A stretch of 35,299 nucleotides of DNA from Bacillota bacterium (GTDB taxonomy: Bacteria > Bacillota > Clostridia > Christensenellales > Aristaeellaceae). This document shows, in pieces, positions 8,596-15,373 of this stretch (within the stretch, counting starts at the first letter, position 1; every line of letters starts with the position of its first letter). The notes beneath the pieces are model-generated. The model saw only the letters and a list, made by a program, of their open reading frames with translations, was not told where the DNA came from and searched no databases. The position numbers and the translations under genes were made by a program. The stretch covers positions 1-35,299 of the forward strand of contig JAEYPB010000015.1 of assembly GCA_023411175.1 (NCBI GenBank), given 5' to 3'.

Positions 8596-9668
8596 AAGAG
8601 CTCGTAACCCGGCGCGGGGCGGTACCGCTGCCTGCATTCTTCCCGGACGCGACCTACGGGGCGCTCCGGGCGGCGGGGTTCGACGACGCCGAAAGCGCGC
8701 AGGTACCGGGTGTCGTCATGAACACGTTTCACCTCTATCAAAGGCCCGGCGCGCGGCTGGTGAAGTCGCTGGGCGGGCTGCACGCCTTTACCGGCTGGCC
8801 GGGGGCGATACTGACAGATTCGGGCGGTTTCCAGCTTTTCTCGCTGATCCGTGAGAATCCCTCCTACGGCGAAATTCGGGACGGGGAGATCATCTTCCGG
8901 CCGGACAGCGGCGGCAAGCTGATCTTCACCCCTGAAAAGTGCATACAGGCCCAGTACCAGCTGGGGAGCGACATTCTGATGGCCCTCGACCTCTGCACCC
9001 ATCCGGACGACGCGCCCGATGCGCAGCGGCGCAGCGTGGAGCTGACCGTCGCCTGGGGAAAGAGGTGCCGGGCGGAGTTTGACAAGCTGTTCTCCGGGAA
9101 GGAGGACAAGCCCCTTCTCTTTGGCATCGTACAGGGCGGCGGCGACCGCGCCCTTCGCATGGAGTGCGGCGAGCGCCTGCGCGAGATCGGGTTTGACGGC
9201 TTCGGCTTTGGCGGCTGGCCGCTCAGGGGCGACGGCACGCTGCACGAGGAATCCCTCCAATTTGCCGCCGAGGCGATGGACCCCGATAAGCCCCGCTATG
9301 CGATGGGCGTAGGGCGGCCGGAGGAGATCGTTCGCTGTGTCGACATGGGCTACACGCTCTTTGACTGCGTGATCCCCACCCGGGAGGCCAGGCACCAGCG
9401 GCTGTACGTGTTCCGGGACGGCTGTGACCGGCCTGACGCATTGCGCTCTGGAAGCTTCTACCGCTTCCACTATTGCCTGGACGACGCCCATGCCCGGAGC
9501 CCGAAGCCCGTGGACGAAAGCTGTGACTGCCCGCTCTGCGCGCGCTATTCCCGCGCGTACCTGCACCATCTGTGGAAGGTGGGCGACCCTCAGGCGCAGC
9601 GTCTCGCGACGGCGCACAACCTTCGTTTCTATCAGCGCCTGATGGCGCTCATCCGCGATGGAAACTGA
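8592..9668 (+). CDS. Divergent tRNA-guanine transglycosylase family protein
   Basis: 358 residues, ATG at 8592 overlapping the rsmH stop. TGT landmarks: NTFHLYQRPG, LTDSGGFQLFSL (catalytic-type D76), FGIVQGG, YAMGVG, LFDCVIPTREARH (nucleophile-type D258), the zinc site CDCPLC (C311, C313, C316) and a later TAHNLRFYQRL histidine. Canonical enzymes exchange guanine 34 of tRNA for preQ1. Differences: the substrate loop normally GGLAVGEP reads GGWPLRGDG, the FDEC segment reads LDLC, and the N terminus is short. The catalytic aspartates remain, so it is probably active, perhaps with altered base or RNA specificity. The next gene starts inside its last codons. Confidence 0.85.
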   Translation: MKELVTRRGAVPLPAFFPDATYGALRAAGFDDAESAQVPGVVMNTFHLYQRPGARLVKSLGGLHAFTGWPGAILTDSGGFQLFSLIRENPSYGEIRDGEIIFRPDSGGKLIFTPEKCIQAQYQLGSDILMALDLCTHPDDAPDAQRRSVELTVAWGKRCRAEFDKLFSGKEDKPLLFGIVQGGGDRALRMECGERLREIGFDGFGFGGWPLRGDGTLHEESLQFAAEAMDPDKPRYAMGVGRPEEIVRCVDMGYTLFDCVIPTREARHQRLYVFRDGCDRPDALRSGSFYRFHYCLDDAHARSPKPVDESCDCPLCARYSRAYLHHLWKVGDPQAQRLATAHNLRFYQRLMALIRDGN

Positions 9669-10431
9669 CCGCGCCCTTGAGGCGCTCATCGCTTCCCCGA
9701 AATACCGGGGCGTATACCGCGGCGCGGTGGAGCGGGTGTACCGGGAGATGCTCAGGCGGTACAAGCCCAAGGAGGCCGAGAAGGCCGCCAGGGCCGAACT
9801 GCACCGCATCACCGGCGCGTTCCTGACGCCGGGCGATCTCAAGAAGGCGCGCGCCCTTCTTGACGAGGCCGTTTCGGGCGACGGGAATGCGCTGACGCGG
9901 GTTCTCTCGCTGCACGCGTCCACCAGGGAGCGCCTTCACGACATGGCCGCGCTCTACGACCGGGCGCTGTCGGCGCTGGGAAGTCCAAAGACGGTTTTGG
10001 ACCTCGCCTGCGGGCTCAACCCGCTGTACCTGGGCTCACTGGGCCTCGCGGTACGCGGCGTCGAGCTTCAGACCGACGCGGCGAACCTCGTGAACCAATG
10101 GGCGGAGGCGCTTGACTGGGATGTCCGCGTGACGCCGGGCGACCTCGTGGAAGATGTCCCGCTGCCGGAGGCGGACGCGACCCTCGTGATGAAGCTTTTG
10201 CCGCTCCTCGACAAGCAGCTGCCCGGAGGCGGCGCGGCGCTTCTTGAGCGACTTCAGTCAAAGCGGGCGCTGGTGACGTTCCCCACCCGAACCCTGTCTG
10301 GTAGGAATGTTGGAATGAAAGAACATTACGAAGCGTCATTTGAAAAAAACCTCCCCTTCGCCGCCCGCATCCTCGATAAGTTCACCGTGCCCGGCGAGCT
10401 GTGCTACATCCTGGAAATGGACCGGCGTTAA
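9658..10431 (+). CDS. 16S rRNA (guanine(1405)-N7)-methyltransferase family (Arm/FmrO, RmtD-like)
   Basis: 257 residues. All hallmark blocks of the aminoglycoside-resistance methyltransferases are present in order: an N-terminal helical region with KYRGVY, HASTRERL (86-93), the SAM motif VLDLACGLNPLYL (113-125), MKLLPLLDKQ (178-187), TFPTRTLSGR (207-216), GMKEHYE (219-225) and ELCYIL. Known members methylate N7 of G1405 in 16S helix 44 and confer high-level resistance to gentamicin and kanamycin-class drugs. The start at 9658 overlaps the TGT-family gene by 11 nt. No mobile element flanks it and codon usage looks like its neighbours, so it seems to be resident. Whether it is active or has a housekeeping role cannot be decided from sequence. 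Confidence 0.9.
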   Translation: METDRALEALIASPKYRGVYRGAVERVYREMLRRYKPKEAEKAARAELHRITGAFLTPGDLKKARALLDEAVSGDGNALTRVLSLHASTRERLHDMAALYDRALSALGSPKTVLDLACGLNPLYLGSLGLAVRGVELQTDAANLVNQWAEALDWDVRVTPGDLVEDVPLPEADATLVMKLLPLLDKQLPGGGAALLERLQSKRALVTFPTRTLSGRNVGMKEHYEASFEKNLPFAARILDKFTVPGELCYILEMDRR

Positions 10432-10502
10432 CGCGGCAATTTTGTATGCGCCCGGCGCGGGCGGTATGCTTCGCAGCCGGGAAAAACGCGGGAAAGGACG
10501 CT

Positions 10503-11372
10503 ATGGCCAAGCTAAACGTGGTGGCGACACCCATCGGAAACCTGGGCGACCTGACGGACAACATGCGCGCGGCCTTTGAGGGCTGCGACCTCATCGCCGC
10601 CGAGGACACCCGCGTCACGATGAAGCTACTAAACCATCTGGGGATCAAAAAACCGCTCGTCTCCTGCCACCGCCACAACGAGGGTAGGCGCGCGGAGGAA
10701 CTGGTGGAGCGGATGCTCCGGGAAAATCTGACCGTGTGCGTGACCAGCGACGCGGGCACCCCCGCCATCTCCGACCCCGGCTACGCGATCGTCTCGGCGG
10801 CGCGGGCGGCGGGCATTGAGATTTCGCCGGTGGTGGGGCCTTCGGCGGTGACGGCGGCGCTCTCGGTCAGCGGGTTCCAGTCCGCCTCGTTCGCGTTTCT
10901 CGGCTTTCTGCCCCGGGAAAAGGCGGCGCTGGACGCGGTCCTTTCGGATTTTGAAAAGACCGGAATCCCGGTGTTCGTGGCTTACGAGTCGCCCCATCGG
11001 GTGGTGAAGCTGCTGGAGGCGGTGGCGGAAAAATTCCCGGAGGCAAAGGTTTTGGCCGCCTGCGACCTGACGAAGAAGTACGAGCGCATCGACGCCGGAA
11101 CCGCGCCCGAGGTGCTGGCGGCGGTTCGGAGCAATCCGAACGCCGACAAGGGCGAGTACGTGGTGGCGGCGGAGTTGCCGCCCGCGAAAAAGGAGGATGC
11201 GCCTGAAAAGCCCAAGGACGCGGCGGCGGCGATCCTCGCGGCGATGCTGGAGGGCGCGGCGCTGAACGACGCGGCGGACGCGGCGCTTGACGACTTCCCC
11301 AGAAACGAGGTCTACCGCGCCAAGCTGCGGGTGAAGGAATTCCTTTTGGCGCAGCCGGGCGAGGAGGATTGA
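10503..11372 (+). CDS. rsmI: 16S rRNA (cytidine(1402)-2'-O)-methyltransferase RsmI
   Basis: 289 residues from the ATG at 10503, with GGAAAGGA at about 10490-10497. Motifs: VVATPIGNLGDLTDNM at the N terminus, AEDTRVTMKLLNHLGI, TSDAGTPAISDPG and VVGPSAVTAALSVSG, as in YraL/RsmI of the tetrapyrrole-methylase fold. It adds the 2'-O-methyl group to C1402, the same nucleotide that RsmH methylates at N4. Last gene of the operon, 71 nt after the Arm-family gene, and followed by a run of hairpins including a T-tract terminator. Confidence 0.95.
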   Translation: MAKLNVVATPIGNLGDLTDNMRAAFEGCDLIAAEDTRVTMKLLNHLGIKKPLVSCHRHNEGRRAEELVERMLRENLTVCVTSDAGTPAISDPGYAIVSAARAAGIEISPVVGPSAVTAALSVSGFQSASFAFLGFLPREKAALDAVLSDFEKTGIPVFVAYESPHRVVKLLEAVAEKFPEAKVLAACDLTKKYERIDAGTAPEVLAAVRSNPNADKGEYVVAAELPPAKKEDAPEKPKDAAAAILAAMLEGAALNDAADAALDDFPRNEVYRAKLRVKEFLLAQPGEED

Positions 11373-11390
11373 TTCTTCGAGCGTGCAGAA

Positions 11391-11512
11391 GCCGCTGGTC
11401 TATGGCGGGTTGAATTAAAAACAGGCAAAAGCCCGCGCCAGCGGCGCTCTGCCCCTAAACCGCATTGCTCTGATGCCTGACCCTCTGATGAAAAGTCAGA
11501 GGGTCAAAGCAT
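11391..11512 (+). terminator. Hairpin cluster after rsmI (first copy of GACCCTCTGA hairpin)
   Basis: A long-range stem GCCGCTGG/CCAGCGGC (11391-11398 with 11438-11445) encloses a smaller GCGGG/CCCGC stem. Next comes GACCCTCTGA-tgaaaag-TCAGAGGGTC (11479-11505), extended by an outer GATGC/GCATC pairing to 11472-11512. There is no T-tract here. The GCATC at 11509-11513 can alternatively pair with GATGC at 11535-11539 of the next hairpin, so the two structures are mutually exclusive. Confidence 0.5.
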
Positions 11513-11674
11513 CAAAAAACCCGCTGGTTTTTTTGATGCGAAGGGAAAACCCCTGCGCGCGCCTGAAACTCTCTGGAATTTCCGGGCGGCGCGCTGACCA
11601 AAGGTGTGGATAGCGCCACCAGTGTCTTAACTGGTGGCGCTATCCCGTGCCCGGCGTACACGCCGCCGGGCACG
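11509..11674 (+). repeat. Interspersed hairpin repeat, copy R2 (full, D-C-B-A)
   Basis: Complete 166-bp element after rsmI. D is the hairpin 11509-11539 (GCATCAAAAAA arm). C lies at 11554-11599, where GCGCGCC and GGCGCGC pair around an imperfect GAAACT/AATTTC core. B is a perfect 16-bp stem with GATAGCGCCACCAGT as its core, 11608-11645. A is CGTGCCCGGCG/CGCCGGGCACG, 11646-11674. Order and orientation follow the upstream gene. It is flanked on both sides by the same GACCCTCTGA hairpin. Confidence 0.85.
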
Positions 11675-11707
11675 ATTGAAACCCTACGGGGCCTTTGTTG
11701 ATGGTCT

Positions 11708-11740
11708 GACCCTCTGATGAAAAGTCAGAGGGTCTTTTTT
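11708..11740 (+). terminator. Rho-independent terminator (second copy of GACCCTCTGA hairpin)
   Basis: GACCCTCTGA-tgaaaag-TCAGAGGGTC followed by a run of T to 11740. This 10-bp stem and T-tract is a textbook terminator for the upstream operon. Its hairpin, including the loop, is identical to the one at 11479-11505, 229 nt earlier. Confidence 0.85.
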
Positions 11741-11780
11741 GTCCGCCGCGCGCATATCCATCACCGGGAGCGTGACGGAC

Positions 11781-12008
11781 ATGCCTGAAAAGAGAACCTA
11801 CCGGCACAGGCTTCGCGCCGGGGAGAGCATACGTCAGGTAGCGGCGGCGCGGGGCGTGACGCCGCTAAGGCTGATGGAGATGAACCCCTACATAGACCCC
11901 ACCGCGCTTCGGGAGGGGCAGGAGTTGAACCTGCCGACGCCGGAGCGGGCGAAGCTTTGGCCGTTTCTGGCGGGGCTTCTCTTCCGGCGATCTCCCCGTT
12001 CCCCATAG
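11781..12008 (+). CDS. Small LysM-domain protein
   Basis: 75 residues from ATG 11781, with GGGAG at 11766-11770 as a weak ribosome site. Residues about 6-50 form one LysM repeat (HRLRAGESIRQVAAARG, then LMEMNPYIDP and LREGQELNLP), a fold that binds peptidoglycan or chitin-like glycans. The C terminus WPFLAGLLF is hydrophobic but short; no N-terminal signal peptide is visible. An upstream in-frame TTG at 11739 lies in the terminator T-tract and is unlikely. LysM singletons of this size occur in spore formers, but the role here is unknown. Confidence 0.65.
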   Translation: MPEKRTYRHRLRAGESIRQVAAARGVTPLRLMEMNPYIDPTALREGQELNLPTPERAKLWPFLAGLLFRRSPRSP

Positions 12009-12034
12009 AAAAAGAGCGCCCATGTGGGACGCTC
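12009..12034 (-). terminator. Rho-independent terminator, minus strand (end of the CotH-rmuC transcript)
   Basis: On the minus strand GAGCG-t-CCCA pairs with TGGG-CGCTC and is followed by TTTTT (plus-strand A run 12009-12013). The only minus-strand genes upstream are rmuC and its partners, so the transcript would run through repeat R3 before stopping here, immediately beside the LysM stop codon. The 12035-12166 stretch upstream contains a TATAAT at about 12039-12044 without a good -35 and no gene. Confidence 0.65.
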
Positions 12035-12213
12035 CAGGCCTGCTATAATTCTCTATGTGCTCCCAACATGGGGAGAAATGTTGTCGTACCCTTCAATCGC
12101 GTGGCGATTTTTATAGCCCTCATGAGCTGTTTGCCGCGCCTTTGTCATCCTACGGTACCTGCTTCCATCGTTCCCGGCGACAAGAGCCATTGTTCCTTCG
12201 CCGCTTCTTCCAT

Positions 12214-12474
12214 CGTTCCCGGCGACATGCGCGCCGGGAACGCAATTCATCCACCAGTCCGAAGACTGATGGATGAATTATTACCTTAAGTCAGCGAGCC
12301 GCCCGGAAATCCGAAGGATTTCAGGTGAGCGCAGAAAACCCACGCGCTGAAAGACGCGAAGCGGATTTCTGCGCCATCGTCAGCGAGCCGCCCGGAAATC
12401 CGAAGGATTTCAGACAAGCGCAGATAACCCACGCGCTGAAAGACCCGAAGGGGATTTCTGCGCAAAGCGTAGCG
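12214..12474 (-). repeat. Interspersed hairpin repeat, copy R3 (tandem C-D duplication after rmuC)
   Basis: Reading + strand: A, CGTTCCCGGCG/CGCCGGGAACG (12214-12242). B, AATTCATCCACCAGTC with its near-perfect partner (12244-12279). Then two head-to-tail C-D units starting with GTCAGCGAGCC at 12290 and 12379 (period 89). Each has GAAATCC-GAA-GGATTTC followed by a GCGCAGA.../...TCTGCGC outer stem. The array abuts the rmuC stop at 12475-12477 and is oriented with rmuC. A partial extra A arm (cttccatcgttcccggcgac) occurs at about 12160. Confidence 0.8.
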
Positions 12475-13908
12475 TCAGTCCCAATCCCCCGTGAACAGCC
12501 CCGGCTCCTCCTCGTCCTCGCCGAGGAGCGCCTTGCGCTGGCGCTCGCCCATCTTTTCGACGCCGCGCAGCTTTTTTTCGATCAGGCGGGATTTTTCCGC
12601 AGCGTCCTCGATGGACTCCGAGGCCTGCCGGATGCGCTTCTGGGTGCGCCCCAGCGCCTCGGCAAAGGTGGCAAACTCGCCGCGCACCGCGCCCAGGAGC
12701 GCCCAGACCTCCTCCGCGCGCTTTTCCAGCGCCAGCGTGCGGAAGCCCATCTGCAGCGCGTTGACCAGCGCCGCCAGCGTGGAAGGGCCGGTGAGGGTGA
12801 CGCGATAGTCCCGCTGCATGCGCTCGGCGAGGCCGGGGCGGCGAAGCGCCTCGGCGTAGAGCCCCTCGCTGCCGAGGAACAGCACCGCGAAATCGGTGGT
12901 GCGGGGCGGGCGGATGTACTGGGCATGGATGCGCTCGGCGGTGCGGGACAGCTTCTTTTCAAGCTCCGCGCCCGCCACTTCGGCGGCTTCGGCGTCGCCG
13001 GAGTCCACCGCGTCGATCAGACGGTCATAGGCCTCGTGGGGGAAGCGCGCGTCGATGGGCAGGTAGCTGACCACGCCCTCCGCGCGGCCGGGCAGCCGGA
13101 TCGCGTAGCTGACAGGCTCCGCGCCCTCGCCCAGCGGCACCTCCGCCTCGTACTGGTCGGCGGAGAGGATCTGGGAGAGGATCGAGCCCAGTTGGATCTC
13201 CCCCACCGCGCCGCGGGATTTGACGCCGGTGAGCACGCGCTTGAGGTCGCCCACGCCGCTGGCCAGCGCCTCGATTTCGCCGAGGCCCGTGTACACCTGC
13301 TCCAGCCGTTCGCTGACCAGCCGGAAGCTCTCGCTGACGCGCTTGTCGAGGGTGGAGGTCAGTTTTTCGTCCACCATCTGCTGCATCTGGGTCAGCCGCT
13401 GGGCGTTGTCGGACTGAAGGCTGGAAAGCCGCGTCTCCACGCCCTCGCGCAGCCGGTCGATGCGGGTTTCGCCGCTTAAAAGCCGGGTGTCCACCACGTC
13501 GCCGATGGAGCCAATGCGCTCCTCATAGGCGGAAAGGCGGGTCTCCACCGTGCGGCGCAGCTCCGCCATGCGGGCCTCTTCGTCCCGGCTGAGCTCCCGG
13601 AGCTGCCCGGCGAAGGTGTCCAGCTGGCTCTGCTGGGTGCGGCCCATTTCGCCCATGACCCGGGCGACGGAGTCGCTCATGCCGCGAAGGTTGGCGCCCA
13701 ATTCCTCGCGGGATTTCTGCGCCGCGTCGCCGGTCTCGCCGCGCACGGTCTGAAACTGGTCGGAGAGTGCAGACTGCATTTCGGCCAGCCGCTTCTCCAG
13801 CGCGCCGGTGCGCAGTTTCAGCGCCGCGTAGAAGATCAGCGCCACGCCGGCCACGGCGAGGGCCACCTGCACGGCCGGGGTGGATAAAATCGCGATAAGG
13901 TCGCGCAT
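12475..13908 (-). CDS. rmuC: DNA recombination protein RmuC homologue
   Basis: 477 residues. One N-terminal membrane anchor (about 11-28), a long coiled-coil region (about 35-185, rich in ETRLS-type heptads), then the RmuC domain with GAVGEIQLGSILSQIL, LPIDARFPHEAYDRL, DFAVLFLGSEGLYAEAL and GPSTLAALVNALQMGF. RmuC resembles restriction-type nucleases and limits recombination between inverted repeats in E. coli; the exact activity is inferred. ATG at 13908 is preceded by AGGAGGATTT. It is the last gene of the CotH-VTC-DUF4956 run, 19 nt after DUF4956. An apparent 384-codon frame on the other strand is a shadow. Confidence 0.92.
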   Translation of the reverse strand: MRDLIAILSTPAVQVALAVAGVALIFYAALKLRTGALEKRLAEMQSALSDQFQTVRGETGDAAQKSREELGANLRGMSDSVARVMGEMGRTQQSQLDTFAGQLRELSRDEEARMAELRRTVETRLSAYEERIGSIGDVVDTRLLSGETRIDRLREGVETRLSSLQSDNAQRLTQMQQMVDEKLTSTLDKRVSESFRLVSERLEQVYTGLGEIEALASGVGDLKRVLTGVKSRGAVGEIQLGSILSQILSADQYEAEVPLGEGAEPVSYAIRLPGRAEGVVSYLPIDARFPHEAYDRLIDAVDSGDAEAAEVAGAELEKKLSRTAERIHAQYIRPPRTTDFAVLFLGSEGLYAEALRRPGLAERMQRDYRVTLTGPSTLAALVNALQMGFRTLALEKRAEEVWALLGAVRGEFATFAEALGRTQKRIRQASESIEDAAEKSRLIEKKLRGVEKMGERQRKALLGEDEEEPGLFTGDWD

Positions 13909-13927
13909 GGAAATCCTCCTTCAGAGA

Positions 13928-14587
13928 TCAGAGCGTCTCGGACTGGTAGGCGACCAGCGTCGCGTCGCGCACGCCTTCGGTGGCCATCAGGCTCTTCAGG
14001 AGGGCTTCCTGCCGGTCGACGCGCACTTCCAGCGTGATTTCGCTGCCCTGGGGGGTAACGGTGCGGCTCTTGAGCCGCTGGTGCTTGACGCCGCGCAGCG
14101 CGCCCGTCGCCGCGCCCTCGGCCCCCGGCGCGCACCGGACGACCAGCAGGTAGCTGTCCGGCGCCTTGGTGGTCAGCCGCGAGAGCACGAACACCAGCGC
14201 CGCGATGGCCACCGTGGCGAGCCCCGCCAGGAAGAACTGCCCCGCGCCGAGGAGGATGCCCATCGTCAGCGACCAGAACATGTAGGCGGTGTCCAGCGGG
14301 TCCTTGACGGCGGTTCGGAAGCGCACGATGGACAGCGCGCCCACCATGCCCATCGAGAGTTGGATGGAGTTTCGGATGCACATGACCACCGGCGTCGTGA
14401 TGAGGGTCATGAGCACCAGCGTCAGCGCGAAATTCTGGCTGTACATCACGCCCTTGTAGTTCATCTTGTACACCCAGAAGATGAATAGCCCGGTGGCGAA
14501 GGCGAGCAGCATCGCGAACAGGATCGTCACCGTGGAGCTGGGCGTGATGGACATGGTGCTCAGGTCGAGCTTCGTCAGGTTGTTCAT
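13928..14587 (-). CDS. DUF4956 family membrane protein
   Basis: 219 residues from ATG 14587, which has a GGAGG about 8 nt upstream. Four hydrophobic segments fill the N-terminal two thirds (TVTILFAMLLAFATGLFIFW and following). The family-typical GALSIVRFRTAVKDPLDTAYMFWSL lies between membrane spans, and a soluble C-terminal beta-alpha domain ends in VRDATLVAYQSE. DUF4956 genes commonly sit beside VTC-domain and CotH genes, as here. The function is unknown; a role in polyphosphate or envelope biology is guessed from the VTC neighbour only. Confidence 0.85.
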   Translation of the reverse strand: MNNLTKLDLSTMSITPSSTVTILFAMLLAFATGLFIFWVYKMNYKGVMYSQNFALTLVLMTLITTPVVMCIRNSIQLSMGMVGALSIVRFRTAVKDPLDTAYMFWSLTMGILLGAGQFFLAGLATVAIAALVFVLSRLTTKAPDSYLLVVRCAPGAEGAATGALRGVKHQRLKSRTVTPQGSEITLEVRVDRQEALLKSLMATEGVRDATLVAYQSETL

Positions 14588-14640
14588 GGGGGGCGCCTCC
14601 TTTTGTATTGGCAACAGGCGTTGGGGCATCCGGGGAAGGG

Positions 14641-15336
14641 CTACCTTAGCGGCTCGAACCTTCGGCAGGCCACGTATTTGGAGATGGCGGCTCTGGTGGC
14701 GGGTGAGCCGGACAGAAGGCTTGCGATGGGGCCCGGCAGCACCCGGTCAAACTTGACCTCCAGCACCGCCTGGTCCACGTCGAGGGCCGGGACGGTGGGG
14801 GCGGATGGATCGAAGAGCCCGGTGCGCGGCCCGGCGCGCAGGCACCGGTCGATCGTGACGCGGGCGGTTTCCGCCGGGTGGCAGAAGGCCTCCCGGGCGT
14901 AGTCCACCAGCACCACGGGCCGAAGGAGCTTCGTTCGCATCTCGCAGAACAGGTCCTGGATCAGCGGGTTGTCCACCCGGTCGAGGCCGGTGGGGTCGCC
15001 GGAGGCGATCTGCTCGGCCATCCGCCGGGAGATCCGCGCGCTGTCCTTTGAGATCAGGTCGCCCAGCTTGCGCTTTCGCTCGAGCTGGATGATCCCATCG
15101 TCCAGGTTGTAGAGCCGGATGCGGTACTTGTCCCGGGAGGGGTTGCCCGCCAGCTTTTCGTAGTAGGCGCTGTCCCAGGCGTCGTCCAGGTACAGCGAGC
15201 GGACGAGGTAACTGCCGTCCGCTCCGGCGTTTTGGTCCCGCGAAAGCGCGGCGGCCAGTTTTGCCGAGAGCCACAGCGCGTCGGTGGCGCTTAGAAAGAA
15301 CTTGATCTCGTGCCGGGGCGCGAAGGTGCGCTGCAT
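14641..15336 (-). CDS. VTC-domain protein (polyphosphate polymerase-like)
   Basis: 231 residues from ATG 15336, with GGAGG 5 nt upstream. It matches the CYTH/VTC fold: RHEIKFFLS at the start, VRSLYLDDAWDSAYYEKLAG, KYRIRLYN, IQLERKRKLGDLISKDSARI, a central VLVDYAREAF and the late VLEVKFDRVLP. The paired basic (RIR, ERKRK) and acidic (EVKFD) strands line the triphosphate tunnel in yeast Vtc4, which makes polyphosphate from ATP. Bacterial members occur next to DUF4956 and CotH. The polymerase activity is an inference from the fold. Confidence 0.87.
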   Translation of the reverse strand: MQRTFAPRHEIKFFLSATDALWLSAKLAAALSRDQNAGADGSYLVRSLYLDDAWDSAYYEKLAGNPSRDKYRIRLYNLDDGIIQLERKRKLGDLISKDSARISRRMAEQIASGDPTGLDRVDNPLIQDLFCEMRTKLLRPVVLVDYAREAFCHPAETARVTIDRCLRAGPRTGLFDPSAPTVPALDVDQAVLEVKFDRVLPGPIASLLSGSPATRAAISKYVACRRFEPLR

Positions 15337-15373
15337 GGTGCCTCCTTGACGCATTTGTTTCTTTGCCGGGGGG

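Noticed and set aside
9658..10431. Recent horizontal acquisition of the Arm-family gene
   Set aside because: No insertion sequence, integron or tRNA boundary; overlapping starts and stops and similar base composition argue for long residence in the operon.
11509..11674. Integron attC sites, because hairpins sit right after stop codons in gene orientation
   Set aside because: No GTTRRRY/RYYYAAC core sites, no integrase, and the associated genes are housekeeping operons on both strands.
11739..11780. Longer LysM protein from the TTG at 11739
   Set aside because: The TTG is within the terminator T-tract, leaving no ribosome site; the ATG at 11781 is preferred.
12039..12044. TATAAT as a promoter upstream of repeat R3
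   Set aside because: No acceptable -35 at 16-18 nt (CATGTG) and no plus-strand gene downstream.
12290..12467. CRISPR-like array from the 89-bp tandem units
   Set aside because: Only two units, no spacer-repeat pattern, no cas genes; the units are internal palindromes of the repeat family.
12325..13479. Open frame of 384 codons on the plus strand opposite rmuC
   Set aside because: Shadow of the GC-rich rmuC codons; composition is Arg/Ala/His-rich low complexity, no ribosome site, and it starts inside repeat R3.
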